From Ascidiaceihabitans donghaensis (lineage in GTDB: Bacteria; Pseudomonadota; Alphaproteobacteria; Rhodobacterales; Rhodobacteraceae): DNA of 64,000 nucleotides. Of this stretch, positions 1 to 9,300 are shown piece by piece. Position 1 is the first letter of the stretch. Each line of letters begins with the position of its first letter. Where the stretch lies: positions 186,001 through 250,000 of the forward strand of contig NZ_OMOR01000001.1 of the NCBI RefSeq assembly GCF_900302465.1. Direction: 5' to 3'. The notes under the pieces were generated by a model. It had not been told where the DNA came from, did no database searches, and worked only from the letters and a program-made list of their open reading frames with translations. The position numbers and the translations under genes were made by a program.

Positions 1-685
1 TCACAGACAAGGAACGGTCTTTTTCGACGCGTCCTGCGCCAGAACAGCTTTTGCAGGGGTTGTTGATGATCTGACCCAAACCCGAACAGGTCGGGCAGGT
101 GCGTTCAACGGTGAAAAACCCCTGTTGCGCACGGACTTTGCCCATGCCGGAGCATGTGGGGCAGGTGGAAGGTTCTGCGCCGCCTTCTGCGCCGGACCCG
201 TTGCAGGGTTCGCAGGCCACGGATGTGGGCACGTTCAGCGTTTTCTGCATGCCCGCAAAGGCGTCTTCAAGCGAGATGGTCAGGTTGTAGCGCAAGTCAG
301 AGCCGCGTGCCGCGCGACGTCCGCCGCCTTGCCCGCCACGTCCGCCTGCGAAATCGCCAAACAAGTCGTCGAAAATATCCGAGAACGCGCTGCCAAAGTC
401 GCCTTGCCCCTGACCGCCGCCAAAGCCGCCGCCGGGTCGTCCGCCACCGCCCATTCCACCTTCAAAGGCGGCGTGGCCATAGCGGTCGTAGGCGGCTTTT
501 TTGTCGCCGTCTTTCAGAACTTCGTAAGCTTCATTTGCTTCTTTGAACTGGTCTTCCGCTTTGGGATTGTCCGCGTTGCGGTCGGGGTGCAGTTCTTTGG
601 CTTTCTTGCGATAGCCTTTTTTGATTTCGTCGGCTGAGGCGCCTTTGGCGACGCCAAGCACTTCATAATAGTCACGTTTTGCCAT
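1..685 (-). CDS. dnaJ: Chaperone DnaJ (Hsp40), 3' end beyond the window
   Basis: Co-chaperone that stimulates the DnaK ATPase and delivers unfolded clients in the cytoplasm. The visible 228 residues contain the whole J domain (start [14 protein letters not shown] loop near residue 34), a Gly/Phe-rich linker and all four zinc motifs of the CxxCxGxG type ([32 protein letters not shown]). The substrate-binding C-terminal domains lie beyond base 1, so this is a window-edge truncation, not a broken gene. GAGAGG stands about 8 bases before the ATG at 685. It is downstream of dnaK on the same strand and probably shares its heat-shock promoter. Confidence 0.97.
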   Translation of the reverse strand, partial: MAKRDYYEVLGVAKGASADEIKKGYRKKAKELHPDRNADNPKAEDQFKEANEAYEVLKDGDKKAAYDRYGHAAFEGGMGGGGRPGGGFGGGQGQGDFGSAFSDIFDDLFGDFAGGRGGQGGGRRAARGSDLRYNLTISLEDAFAGMQKTLNVPTSVACEPCNGSGAEGGAEPSTCPTCSGMGKVRAQQGFFTVERTCPTCSGLGQIINNPCKSCSGAGRVEKDRSLSV

Positions 686-711
686 GGATCTGGTTCCTCT
701 CTGGAACGAAC

Positions 712-738
712 AAGCCGGCCCGGTGAACGGACCGGCTT
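712..738 (-). other. dnaK-dnaJ intergenic stem-loop
   Basis: An 11-bp inverted repeat (arms AAGCCGG and CCGGCTT extended by paired bases and one G-U pair, 5-base loop) fills most of the gap between dnaK and dnaJ. There is no strong U-tract after it, so it is more likely a partial terminator or an mRNA processing/stability element that sets the DnaK:DnaJ ratio than a full stop. The role is inferred. Confidence 0.5.
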
Positions 739-762
739 GAAATTGGGGTCACGACGGGGCGC

Positions 763-2676
763 TTACGCGCGTTTGTCGTCGTCCAGATCTTCGAATTCCG
801 CGTCGAGGATGTCGTCGTCTCCGTCGCGTGGTTCGTCGGCGGCTGCCGGCTCTTCTTCGCCAGCTTCCGCTGCAGAAGCTTTGTAGATCGCTTCGCCCAG
901 TTTCATGGCCGATTCGGTCACGTTCTGGATGCCGGATTTGATCTTGTCGGCATTTTCCGTTTCCAGATCGTCGTTAAGCGCGGCGATGGCCAATTCGATC
1001 GCTTCGATCGTTGTTGGGTCCACCTTGTCTTTGTGCTCTTCCATGGATTTCTCCGTGGAGTGGATCAGGCTTTCGGCTTGGTTTTTCGCCTCGATCAGTT
1101 CCTTACGCTCTTTATCCGCATCCGCGTTCTCTTCCGCGTCTTTGACCATGGCTTCGATGTCCTCGTCGGACAAACCACCAGAGGCCTGGATCGTGATCTT
1201 TTGTTCTTTCATCGTGCCTTTGTCCATCGCGCCCACGGACACGATGCCGTTTGCGTCGATGTCAAACGTCACTTCGATCTGTGGCATGCCGCGTGGTGCT
1301 GGTGGGATCGATTCAAGGTTGAAGGCACCGAGGATCTTGTTGTCGGACGCCATTTCGCGTTCACCTTGGAACACTCGGATCGTCACAGCGTTCTGGTTGT
1401 CTTCAGCGGTCGAGAAGATTTGCGATTTCTTCGTTGGGATCGTGGTGTTGCGGTCGATCAAACGTGTGAACACGCCGCCCAAGGTTTCGATGCCCAAGGA
1501 CAGAGGCGTCACGTCCAGAAGAACCACGTCTTTTACGTCGCCTTGCAGAACACCGGCTTGGATCGCGGCACCCATGGCCACAACTTCGTCGGGGTTCACG
1601 CCTTTGTGGGGCTCTTTGCCGAAGAATTTTGTCACTTCTTCGATCACTTTAGGCATACGTGTCATGCCGCCAACCAGGACCACTTCGTCGATGTCGGATG
1701 CAGACAGACCGGCATCTTTCAAAGCCGCGGCGCATGGTTTCATGGAGGCCTTGATCAGGTCGTTCACGAGGCTTTCCAGCTTCGCACGGGTCAGTTTCAT
1801 GACCATGTGCAGCGGTTGGCCCGTGGAGCCCATGGAGATAAACGGCTGGTTGATTTCGGTCTGGTTGGCGGAAGACAATTCGATCTTCGCCTTTTCAGCC
1901 GCTTCTTTCAGACGCTGCAACGCCATCTTGTCTTGTGTCAGGTCAACGGAGTGTTCTTTTTTGAATTCGTCCGCGAGGTAGTTGACGATGCGCATGTCAA
2001 AGTCTTCACCGCCCAGGAACGTGTCGCCGTTGGTCGATTTCACTTCGAACAGGCCATCGTCGATTTCCAGAATCGTGACGTCGAATGTACCGCCGCCAAG
2101 GTCATAGACCGCGATGGTTTGCGTGTTTTCTTTGTCGAGGCCGTAAGCCAGCGCCGCTGCTGTTGGTTCGTTGATGATCCGCAGCACTTCGAGGCCAGCG
2201 ATCTTGCCGGCGTCTTTGGTTGCTTGGCGCTGCGCGTCGTTGAAGTAGGCAGGAACCGTGATCACGGCTTGTGTCACGTCTTCGCCAAGGTAGCTTTCCG
2301 CTGTCTCTTTCATCTTTCCCAAGATGAAGGCAGAGATTTGCGACGGCGAATACTTTTCACCCTTGGCTTCGACCCATGCGTCGCCGTTGCCGCCATCAAT
2401 CACATTGAAGGGCAAGTTTTTTTTGTCTTTTGCCAGATGCGCGTCGTCGTTGCGGCGACCGATCAGGCGTTTGACGCCGAAGATTGTGTTGTCTGGGTTT
2501 GTCACCGCTTGGCGTTTCGCGGGCTGGCCCACAAGACGTTCGTTGTCGGTGAAAGCCACGATGGATGGTGTTGTGCGCGCGCCTTCTGCGTTTTCAACAA
2601 CGCGAGGCTGGCTGCCGTCCATGATGGCGATACAGGAGTTAGTTGTTCCGAGGTCAATACCAATAACTTTGGCCAT
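763..2676 (-). CDS. dnaK: Chaperone DnaK (Hsp70)
   Basis: ATP-driven Hsp70 chaperone of 637 residues, the usual bacterial length. The N-terminal ATPase domain has the phosphate-1 motif GIDLGTTNS at residues 6-14 and the adenosine region [10 protein letters not shown]. The peptide-binding domain and alpha-helical lid follow, ending in the acidic tail seen in alphaproteobacterial DnaK ([12 protein letters not shown]). AAGGGA is about 8 bases before the ATG. dnaJ follows after 77 bases containing a stem-loop. A sigma-32 type promoter lies about 110 bases upstream. Confidence 0.99.
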   Translation of the reverse strand: MAKVIGIDLGTTNSCIAIMDGSQPRVVENAEGARTTPSIVAFTDNERLVGQPAKRQAVTNPDNTIFGVKRLIGRRNDDAHLAKDKKNLPFNVIDGGNGDAWVEAKGEKYSPSQISAFILGKMKETAESYLGEDVTQAVITVPAYFNDAQRQATKDAGKIAGLEVLRIINEPTAAALAYGLDKENTQTIAVYDLGGGTFDVTILEIDDGLFEVKSTNGDTFLGGEDFDMRIVNYLADEFKKEHSVDLTQDKMALQRLKEAAEKAKIELSSANQTEINQPFISMGSTGQPLHMVMKLTRAKLESLVNDLIKASMKPCAAALKDAGLSASDIDEVVLVGGMTRMPKVIEEVTKFFGKEPHKGVNPDEVVAMGAAIQAGVLQGDVKDVVLLDVTPLSLGIETLGGVFTRLIDRNTTIPTKKSQIFSTAEDNQNAVTIRVFQGEREMASDNKILGAFNLESIPPAPRGMPQIEVTFDIDANGIVSVGAMDKGTMKEQKITIQASGGLSDEDIEAMVKDAEENADADKERKELIEAKNQAESLIHSTEKSMEEHKDKVDPTTIEAIELAIAALNDDLETENADKIKSGIQNVTESAMKLGEAIYKASAAEAGEEEPAAADEPRDGDDDILDAEFEDLDDDKRA

Positions 2677-2788
2677 GTTTTTCGATCCCTTATTTAGCGT
2701 TCAAGGCGATGACACGAGACGCAGGCCCGTTACGGCACCCTTGTCCCGAATGATAAGCATGAAACAGGTCGTCTCATGCGGTTCGGAG

Positions 2789-2820
2789 CGTATATAAGGA
2801 GCGTACACTAGCCCTGCAAG
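2789..2820 (-). promoter_or_regulatory. Heat-shock (sigma-32) promoter of dnaK
   Basis: On the minus strand the sequence reads CTTG (2820-2817), 18 bases, then CTTATATACG (2798-2789). This fits every specified base of the alphaproteobacterial sigma-32 consensus described in Caulobacter (CTTG, N17-18, CYTATNTNNG). The predicted transcription start lies about 105 bases before the dnaK start codon. The divergent alkB gene begins only 47 bases beyond the -35 box. Promoter activity is inferred from the match. Confidence 0.8.
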
Positions 2821-2866
2821 CGTTGCGGACAGGTGAATCTGGGGAATTTTGCAATTTGAGGCGGAT

Positions 2867-3469
2867 ATGACGGTTCTTAGGCTGCGCGGCTTTGACATCC
2901 GTAAACAGTACCTTAACACACAGGCGCAAAATGAGGTCTTGCAGGCCGTGCGGGCTGTTGCCGAAACGGCACCTGTTTTCTCGCCCATGACCCCTTATGG
3001 AAAGCCTATGACTGTGCGCATGACGTCGGCAGGCAAATACGGCTGGTTTTCGGATGCGTCCGGGTATCGCTACGTTCGAACACATCCTTCGGGTACGGCT
3101 TGGCCGGACATTCCGTCTCCGATTTTGGACATTTGGCGCGCAGTATCGGGTGTGGACCGATTGCCCGACTGTTGTTTGGTCAATTTCTACGGCGAAGATG
3201 CGCGGATGGGTTTGCACCAGGACCGGGACGAAGCCGATTTTAGCTGGCCGGTTGTGTCTGTGTCGTTGGGCGATGACGGATTGTTCCGGATTGGCAACAC
3301 AACACGGGGTGGCAAGACGGAATCGGTATGGTTGCAATCGGGGGACGTGGTGGTCATGGGCGGCGCTGCGCGATTGACCTATCACGGCGTGGACCGGATC
3401 AGATTTGGCACATCCACGTTACTTCCCAAAGGGGGGCGCATCAATCTGACACTGCGTGTGGTTGATTGA
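2867..3469 (+). CDS. alkB: AlkB-type 2-oxoglutarate/Fe(II) DNA dealkylation dioxygenase
   Basis: Oxidative demethylase that repairs 1-methyladenine and 3-methylcytosine lesions. The 200-residue product, close to E. coli AlkB in size, shows the family signature: NFYGEDARMGLHQD with iron ligands H117 and D119, a third ligand H173 in TYHGVDR, and the 2-oxoglutarate-binding RINLTLR (R191, R197) at the C-terminus. I chose the ATG at 2867 because GAGG (2858-2861) precedes it at good spacing. An in-frame TTG at 2849 would add six residues. Divergent from dnaK across its heat-shock promoter. Confidence 0.95.
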   Translation: MTVLRLRGFDIRKQYLNTQAQNEVLQAVRAVAETAPVFSPMTPYGKPMTVRMTSAGKYGWFSDASGYRYVRTHPSGTAWPDIPSPILDIWRAVSGVDRLPDCCLVNFYGEDARMGLHQDRDEADFSWPVVSVSLGDDGLFRIGNTTRGGKTESVWLQSGDVVVMGGAARLTYHGVDRIRFGTSTLLPKGGRINLTLRVVD

Positions 3470-3642
3470 GAGACCGTTGTCCTTTATTCTTTTTCCAGAA
3501 CATGGAGATTTTATGTCCCGGTAAAGTGGGAAAGCCTTTGCGCTTTCCGATGCACACCTTCAAAGCGATTTGCGTACCTCGATTGGTGCGGCCTTTGTTG
3601 TGTGCGTTCGACCATTCCAGACACCACTGAAAGATCAAACCG

Positions 3643-4710
3643 ATGACACGGGACTATTCCCAATTCATGCCTCAAGCCAAACAAACAGAGGTAACACTTT
3701 CCACACTGGACACCCTTGGGTGGCAGCCGTTCTTTTCGCAGCAATTGTCCATTGACGATATGACCAACACCCCGCCTGTGCGCGTAACCGAGGTGCACCG
3801 CACAGTGATGCGTGTGATCGGGCAGGGGATCGACAAGACGATTCCGTCCGTGGCCGACGCAACTGTGGGGGATTGGCTGCTTTTAAGTGCGGATGGCACG
3901 TATTCCGACACTGTTTTAAATCGCAAAAGCCTGATGAAACGGCGTGCGCCGGGATCAGATCGTGCTGTGCAATACATTGCGGCCAACATCGATACCGCCT
4001 TTATCGTGACGTCTTGCAATCAAGACTTCAATGTCGCGCGATTGGAACGCTACATCGCGGTTGCGTTCGAGGCCGAGATTGATCCCGTGATTGTTCTGAC
4101 AAAGCGTGATCTGGTTGCGGACACCACCGATTTTGAAGCCCAAGCACGGTCCATTTCCGATCTGGTACCTGTCATTGCAATTGATGCCCGATCCGATGAA
4201 CCAAAAGCAAAGCTTGCGGAGTGGTGTAAACCGCGGCGGACCGTTGCCTTTTTGGGATCATCCGGGGTAGGAAAGTCGACCTTGGCGAATACGATGGCGG
4301 ATCGCGATATCATTGCCACGCAAGGGATCCGTGCGGCTGATGATAAAGGACGCCACACAACAACGTCCCGCCAATTGCATCTGGTGCCGGGGGGTTTTGC
4401 GGTTCTTGATACGCCGGGCATGCGCGAATTGCAGATGACGGATGTTACGGCAGGGATCGAAGATCTGTTTTCTGATCTGCAAGAGCTGTCCACGCAGTGC
4501 AAGTTTCGCGATTGTGCACATGAAACGGAACCGGGATGCGCCGTGCGTGCGGCCATGGACGCAGGCGACATCGATGAGGCGCGGATGCGACGGTGGAAAA
4601 AGCTTGTGGCTGAAGACGCCTACAACTCGGCCACACTGATCCAGCGCCGCGCCCGCGATAAAGCCTTCGGCAAGCTGGTGCGTGGGGTCGTGAAAGAGAA
4701 AAAGCGCTAA
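3643..4710 (+). CDS. rsgA: Ribosome small-subunit-dependent GTPase RsgA
   Basis: GTPase that checks late 30S ribosome assembly. The 355-residue product shows the circularly permuted GTPase order that defines the family: G4 TKRD at 153-156 comes before G1 GSSGVGKS at 205-212 and G3 DTPG at 256-259. An OB fold precedes these (about 45-100). The C-terminal zinc site is CKFRDCAHETEPGC (286-299). The ATG at 3643 has only a weak upstream AAAGA, and an in-frame ATG 24 bases later is an alternative. It appears to be a single-gene unit. Confidence 0.95.
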   Translation: MTRDYSQFMPQAKQTEVTLSTLDTLGWQPFFSQQLSIDDMTNTPPVRVTEVHRTVMRVIGQGIDKTIPSVADATVGDWLLLSADGTYSDTVLNRKSLMKRRAPGSDRAVQYIAANIDTAFIVTSCNQDFNVARLERYIAVAFEAEIDPVIVLTKRDLVADTTDFEAQARSISDLVPVIAIDARSDEPKAKLAEWCKPRRTVAFLGSSGVGKSTLANTMADRDIIATQGIRAADDKGRHTTTSRQLHLVPGGFAVLDTPGMRELQMTDVTAGIEDLFSDLQELSTQCKFRDCAHETEPGCAVRAAMDAGDIDEARMRRWKKLVAEDAYNSATLIQRRARDKAFGKLVRGVVKEKKR

Positions 4711-4720
4711 GCCGTTTTAT

Positions 4721-4763
4721 AAAAAACCCCGTATCGCCCGATTTGGTGGCGGTACGGTGGTTC
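4721..4763 (-). terminator. Terminator of the exported SH3-like gene
   Basis: Inverted repeat with arms AACC-CCGTATCGCC and GGCGGTACGG-T-GGTT (one wobble pair, one bulge, loop about 8 bases). On the minus strand it is followed at once by TTTTTT (complement of 4721-4726), a classic intrinsic terminator for the gene ending at 4778. It may also slow transcription arriving from rsgA. Confidence 0.7.
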
Positions 4764-4777
4764 ATGGTCTTTGCCGC

Positions 4778-5401
4778 TTAGGGTCTTAATGAACAACAGC
4801 CTGAAACAGTTTCATCCCCTTCAGGGCTTGCGAAACCTGTATAGCCTTTCAGCAATATTTCGATTTTCAACCCAAACGCGTTTTCTGTATTGGGGTAGGT
4901 ACATGCAGCAGGCGTCAGCTTGGCGTCGAAGTCGACTTGCAGTCCCGGACGCGCCGAGGTTTCCGACATTGTGATCTTGCCCTCATACCCAAGTTTGTCG
5001 TCGCTTTTGGTAAATTGTACATCACCACGGGTTTCGGGTGTGTTCCATGCGCTTGACTTGTCGTCGCTTAGATCAAGGTTCCAGCTTGGCTCTGCGCCGA
5101 AGCAGGCCAGCGTTAGGGGCATGTCGTCTTCTACTTTAATCATACTGCTCATGGTGACCCAGCCTGTCGTGTCGCGCACATTGACCTGACCCCAAATGCC
5201 ATCTGCACTGACGGAGACAACTTCGATGGATTTCGCATCAAACACATACCCTGCCAAGACATCCGAAGTGTCGTCTTGTGCTGCAAAGATTGGCAGCAAA
5301 TCACCATCCGGTATCCCGATCACAGAATACCGCGCGGGAAAATCATAGGCACTTGCGACGGTTGCCCAAAAGCCAAGCAGCAAAACAGATATAAATTTCA
5401 T
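4778..5401 (-). CDS. Exported SH3-like domain protein of unknown function
   Basis: A 207-residue protein with a signal peptide (MKFISVLLLGF, probable cleavage after VASA at residue 18). It has a bacterial SH3-like region (about 25-90) with a typical GIWGQVNVRDTTGWV stretch. The C-terminal half contains CFGAEPSWNLDL, reminiscent of the GxEPxW motif in uncharacterised periplasmic proteins. The ATG at 5401 is preferred over upstream in-frame codons because GGGGATC precedes it and it overlaps the stop of the upstream permease gene as ATGA, implying translational coupling. It probably acts in the periplasm; its function and any link to capsule export are unknown. Confidence 0.75.
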   Translation of the reverse strand: MKFISVLLLGFWATVASAYDFPARYSVIGIPDGDLLPIFAAQDDTSDVLAGYVFDAKSIEVVSVSADGIWGQVNVRDTTGWVTMSSMIKVEDDMPLTLACFGAEPSWNLDLSDDKSSAWNTPETRGDVQFTKSDDKLGYEGKITMSETSARPGLQVDFDAKLTPAACTYPNTENAFGLKIEILLKGYTGFASPEGDETVSGCCSLRP

Positions 5402-6222
5402 CGGCGTGATCCCCAACTGATAGACGCGTGGCGACGTGTGTAAAATTCGCCCATGAGGCCGAGCATAACCAGAACGACTCCGACCCAAAACCCATATTCC
5501 CACGTGCTGTATCGCGGATTGTAGTTGATGAACGTAAAGCCGCGCGATTGATCGATGGCATGAAACAGCGGGTTCCAGTCAAACATCGCCAGCATGAAGC
5601 CCGGAAGCGTGTTTGCAACAAACATCTTGCCAGACGCAATCATGTTCGCCCTTTGGTAAATGGTTGAAAAAATGGAAACGGCCGTGGGAAACCATGGCTT
5701 GATAGCAAGCAAGACCAGCCCCAAAGCCACCCCTGTAAACCATGCCAGCAACAGCATCCCGAAGGCGCCAGCCGGGTCTTCAATAACCACTGGTGTGAAG
5801 GCCACATGGTACACAAACAAAATGCAAAACAGCGAAAGCACTTGCACGTAAAGCGCACCAAGGGCGGCAGACAGAATGGCGATGATGGTGTTCATGGGGG
5901 CGTGTTGCATCATCGGGCTTGCGGGCCCTTCTGATCCAACCACAGCACCAAGGGACTTGGAGTGCGTCAGATACAGGAAAATTCCCGTCATGATATACAG
6001 TAGAAAATCGCCGCGAATGGCCGCACCGCGCAACCCCAAAATCGAAAACATCACGTAAAAAGCAAGAACAAAAACAATAACTTGAAGCATGTTCATCAAA
6101 ATTGCCAAAAACGCATTGTTATGGGTTTTGCGTACGCTTCGTACAATCGAATGATAGACCAGTTCGGCCATCGATAGGGCGATGCCTACCCCGCTTTGCG
6201 GTTTCCGCGTCGGTTGAAACAT
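5398..6222 (-). CDS. ABC-2 type polysaccharide export permease (KpsM/Wzm-like)
   Basis: Integral membrane protein of 274 residues with about six hydrophobic segments and the layout of ABC-2 permeases that export capsule or O-antigen chains across the inner membrane. The N-terminal cytoplasmic stretch RSVRKTHNNAFLAIL is typical of this family. GAGG precedes the ATG. No ABC ATPase (KpsT/Wzt) is adjacent or elsewhere in the window, so its partner must be encoded elsewhere. Divergent from cysQ-kdsB, whose CMP-KDO product would fit the KDO-linked capsules this permease class exports. Substrate is inferred. Confidence 0.8.
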   Translation of the reverse strand: MFQPTRKPQSGVGIALSMAELVYHSIVRSVRKTHNNAFLAILMNMLQVIVFVLAFYVMFSILGLRGAAIRGDFLLYIMTGIFLYLTHSKSLGAVVGSEGPASPMMQHAPMNTIIAILSAALGALYVQVLSLFCILFVYHVAFTPVVIEDPAGAFGMLLLAWFTGVALGLVLLAIKPWFPTAVSIFSTIYQRANMIASGKMFVANTLPGFMLAMFDWNPLFHAIDQSRGFTFINYNPRYSTWEYGFWVGVVLVMLGLMGEFYTRRHASISWGSRR

Positions 6223-6342
6223 GTGTCGTTGCCTCAGGGTTGTTGCGAAAGTCGCATGGAATTCTTGCCGTTCCGTTGTTGTCGCACCATAAGTGATCCG
6301 AGTTTTGAATTCAACAAAACCCCACGGGGCAGGAGACTAGAC

Positions 6343-7140
6343 GTGAATTATGAAGATTTGGTGCCGGTCATTCGCACCCTTGCGTTGGAAGCTGGCGACA
6401 AGATTATGGAAATCTACGGTGCTGACGACTTTGATGTGAAAACGAAGTCGGACGACAGCCCTGTCACCGCTGCTGACGAAGCTGCGGATGCTATTATTTC
6501 GGCTGGACTGCGTGCCGCGTTTCCCGACGTGATGCTTGTCACGGAAGAGCAATCCGCCACGCACACCGCATCAGGCGATACGTTTTTGATCGTTGATCCG
6601 CTGGATGGCACTAAAGAATTCATTCACCGTCGCGGCGATTTCACTGTCAACATCGCGCTTGTCGAAGGCGGCACACCCACGCGTGGTGTCGTTTATGCCC
6701 CAGCCAAAGGGCGCATGTTCTTTACGCAAGCCGATGGTCAGACGGTCGAGGAAACCGGCGATTTCGCCAAGGATAAAATTGGCGCGGTTACACCTATTTC
6801 TGTCTCTAACGCTGACAATTCCGCTCTTATGGTGGTTGCATCGAAATCGCACCGCGATCAGGCGACGGATGACTACATCAATAAATACGCCGTCAAAGAT
6901 ATGAAAAGCGCAGGGTCATCGTTGAAGTTCTGCCTGATCGCGACGGGCGAAGCGGATGTTTACCCGCGCCTTGGCCGCACAATGGAATGGGACACAGCCG
7001 CAGGACACGCGGTTTTGTTGGGTGCAGGAGGCGATGTGGTGCGGTTTGATGACCAAACAGCTTTGAAATACGGCAAGGCGGATTTTGCAAACCCGTTTTT
7101 CATCGCTTATGCGCCGTCGGTCGATTTGAAGCCTGCGTAA
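6343..7140 (+). CDS. cysQ: 3'(2'),5'-bisphosphate nucleotidase CysQ
   Basis: Magnesium-dependent phosphatase that degrades 3'-phosphoadenosine 5'-phosphate (PAP), the by-product of PAPS-using sulfotransferases and sulfate reduction. The 265-residue product has the inositol-monophosphatase fold motifs: E68 in VTEEQS, DPLDGTKEF at 85-93 and WDTAAGHAVL near the C-terminus. The start is the GTG at 6343, with AGGAG seven bases upstream. An upstream ATG at 6196 lacks such a site. Its stop overlaps the kdsB start (TAATG). PAP removal would support the NodH-like sulfotransferase downstream; that link is inferred. Confidence 0.92.
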   Translation: MNYEDLVPVIRTLALEAGDKIMEIYGADDFDVKTKSDDSPVTAADEAADAIISAGLRAAFPDVMLVTEEQSATHTASGDTFLIVDPLDGTKEFIHRRGDFTVNIALVEGGTPTRGVVYAPAKGRMFFTQADGQTVEETGDFAKDKIGAVTPISVSNADNSALMVVASKSHRDQATDDYINKYAVKDMKSAGSSLKFCLIATGEADVYPRLGRTMEWDTAAGHAVLLGAGGDVVRFDDQTALKYGKADFANPFFIAYAPSVDLKPA

Positions 7141-7940
7141 TGTCTGTTTTGATCGTCATACCCGCCCGCTATGCGTCCACGCGCTATCCTGCGAAACCCT
7201 TGGCGATGCTGACCGGTGCGCAAGGCGATCAACGGTCATTGATCGAACGCAGTTGGCGGGCCGCGTGTGAGGTGCAAGGCGCGGACCGCGTTGTTGTGGC
7301 CACAGATGACGCCCGCATCCAGGACGCCGCTGAGGCCTTTGGAGCGGAGGTAGTCATGACATCCGAAAGCTGCGCCAATGGCACAGAGCGTTGCGCAGAA
7401 GCGCATGCTGCGCTGGGCGGTAGCTATGAGATCGTGGTGAACCTGCAAGGCGATGCACCGCTGACACCGCATTGGTTTGTGGAGGATCTTGTGACGGGTT
7501 TGCGCGCTGCGCCGGATGCGGAAATCGCAACGCCTGTGTTGCGGTGCGATGGGGCGACACTGAACAGCTTTCTGAGCGACCGAAAGGCAGGCCGTGTTGG
7601 CGGCACAACAAGCGTTTTCGACGCGCAACGCCACGCGATGTACTTTTCCAAGGAAGTGGTGCCATTTACATCCGAAACCTATGCGGATGAAGACGAAACA
7701 CCCGTGTTCCATCACGTAGGCGTCTACGCTTATCGTCCCGATGCTTTGGCGGCGTATCCGTCGTGGCCTGTTGGTCCGTTGGAGCAGCTTGAAGGGCTGG
7801 AGCAATTGCGCTTCATGGAAAATGGCCGTTCCGTTTTGTGTGTCGAGGTCGAAGCAAAAGGACGTCAGTTCTGGGAGCTGAACAACCCCGAAGATGTGCC
7901 AAAGATCGAAGCGATGATGGCGCAGATGGGGCTGGCATGA
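7140..7940 (+). CDS. kdsB: CMP-KDO synthetase (3-deoxy-manno-octulosonate cytidylyltransferase)
   Basis: Activates KDO with CTP to give CMP-KDO for lipid A core and for KDO-linked capsule primers. The 266-residue product starts with the nucleotide-binding signature VIPARYASTRYPAKPL and has NLQGDAPL and a late QLEGLEQLRFMENG segment, all typical of KdsB. Its ATG overlaps the cysQ stop by one base and its own stop overlaps the next gene as ATGA, so cysQ-kdsB-GT2 is one translationally coupled operon. The Kdo-8-P pathway gene kdsD is also in this window at 19.7-20.7 kb. Confidence 0.93.
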   Translation: MSVLIVIPARYASTRYPAKPLAMLTGAQGDQRSLIERSWRAACEVQGADRVVVATDDARIQDAAEAFGAEVVMTSESCANGTERCAEAHAALGGSYEIVVNLQGDAPLTPHWFVEDLVTGLRAAPDAEIATPVLRCDGATLNSFLSDRKAGRVGGTTSVFDAQRHAMYFSKEVVPFTSETYADEDETPVFHHVGVYAYRPDALAAYPSWPVGPLEQLEGLEQLRFMENGRSVLCVEVEAKGRQFWELNNPEDVPKIEAMMAQMGLA

Positions 7941-9163
7941 CACGCCCTTCGGTCAGCGTTGTGGTGGTAAGCCGCGACCGGCCGGACGCGTTGACGCGTT
8001 GCATTACGGGGCTGTCGCAGGTCCAGTATGATCCGTTTGAAATTGTGGTTGTGGCTGATCCGGCCGGGATCGAAGCGGTCAAGAAAATGGCGTGTTCTGA
8101 CGACGTGAAGGTGGTTGCGTTTGATCAGGCGAATATCTCAGCGGCGCGCAACGCCGGTGTTGTTGCGGCAGCTGGTGATGTGGTGGCTTTCATTGATGAT
8201 GATGCTGTGCCAGAGCCTACGTGGCTGCACTATTTGATTGCACCGTTTGAGCAATCGGATGTGGCAGCGTCCGGCGGGTTTGTGATTGGGCGCAACGGCA
8301 TCAGCTTTCAATGGAAGGCGCGGCTGATCAACGCTTTGGGGCATAGCGAGCCGATCGAAGTGGCCGAGGACAAAGCCACAGTGTTGCGGGCCCCGACAGG
8401 GTATGCTGTGAAAACCGAAGGCACTAACATGGCGGTACGCCGTGATATTTTGGTCGAGCTGGGTGGATTTGATCCGGCCTACCATTTTTACCTAGACGAA
8501 ACGGACCTGAACATGCGGCTGGCGCGGGCAGGGCATGCGACGGCGATTTGCCCGCGTGCGCAGGTACACCACGGGTTTGCGGCCAGCGTGAGGCGCCGCC
8601 CGGACAGGGCGCCATCGGATTTGTTCGATATCGGCGCAAGCTGGGCGGTGTTCGCGCGAAAGTTCATCGTGGACACCGCGCAAGACGCGCATTGGAAGGA
8701 CGTGCAAACCAGTGAACGCAAACGGCTTTTGTCGCATATGGTGACGGGTCGGCTTGAACCGCGGCAGGTGCGCTATCTGATGAAACGCCTTCGGGCTGGG
8801 CATGCCGAAGGGGGCGTGCGTCCTGTCGGGGCAAATCAAGTGACCCGACATGCCAGTGATGGGTTCAAGCGATTCCCAGTGGTGGCGCGGCATACACATT
8901 TTGAGCTATCGACCCTGCGCGGTGCCGCAGCCGCAAGGGAGGCTGCGAAAGTCAGGGTGAAAAACGCACAGATAGTCACCTTGATCATTCTCTCGCGCAC
9001 GGCGATGTACCACCACGTGCAGTTCAATCCCGCCGGATTCTGGGAACAAAAAGGTGGGCAGTTCGGCAAGTCTTTGCGCAACGAAAGGATTTTTCAGTGG
9101 GCAAGGGCCAAAGCACGTAAAAAGAAAGAAATGGAACGTGTCGCTATCGTGCGTCAGGTGTGA
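7937..9163 (+). CDS. Family 2 glycosyltransferase
   Basis: A 408-residue GT-A fold glycosyltransferase, probably cytoplasmic or membrane-associated. The N-terminus VSVVVVSRDRPDAL is the usual nucleotide-sugar entry strand, IDDDAV at 86-91 holds the metal-binding DxD, and YLDETDLNMRL is the acceptor/base region. The last 150 residues are very basic and carry no domain I recognise. The start is the ATG at 7937, overlapping the kdsB stop (ATGA); a 99-base upstream extension would lie inside kdsB. Being coupled to kdsB suggests a role on a KDO-containing glycan, but donor and acceptor cannot be read from the sequence. Confidence 0.85.
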   Translation: MTRPSVSVVVVSRDRPDALTRCITGLSQVQYDPFEIVVVADPAGIEAVKKMACSDDVKVVAFDQANISAARNAGVVAAAGDVVAFIDDDAVPEPTWLHYLIAPFEQSDVAASGGFVIGRNGISFQWKARLINALGHSEPIEVAEDKATVLRAPTGYAVKTEGTNMAVRRDILVELGGFDPAYHFYLDETDLNMRLARAGHATAICPRAQVHHGFAASVRRRPDRAPSDLFDIGASWAVFARKFIVDTAQDAHWKDVQTSERKRLLSHMVTGRLEPRQVRYLMKRLRAGHAEGGVRPVGANQVTRHASDGFKRFPVVARHTHFELSTLRGAAAAREAAKVRVKNAQIVTLIILSRTAMYHHVQFNPAGFWEQKGGQFGKSLRNERIFQWARAKARKKKEMERVAIVRQV

Positions 9164-9300
9164 GTAAAAAATTGGCGTGATGATGCAACATTTGCAGGCA
9201 ATTCCAACGTTTTGAGACGTTTGCGTGTATTTTGTTCGGAAAATTACGTTTAGATAACCAAAAATGCTCTAAAACAGAGCGCACGAAATGAGGATCAGGA

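Noticed and set aside
1033-2697. A 554-codon open frame opposite dnaK, plus a second of 358 codons.
   Set aside because: Antisense frames opposite dnaK are a known effect of its codon bias. The translations are rich in Phe, His and Arg with no domain, and dnaK is intact on the other strand.
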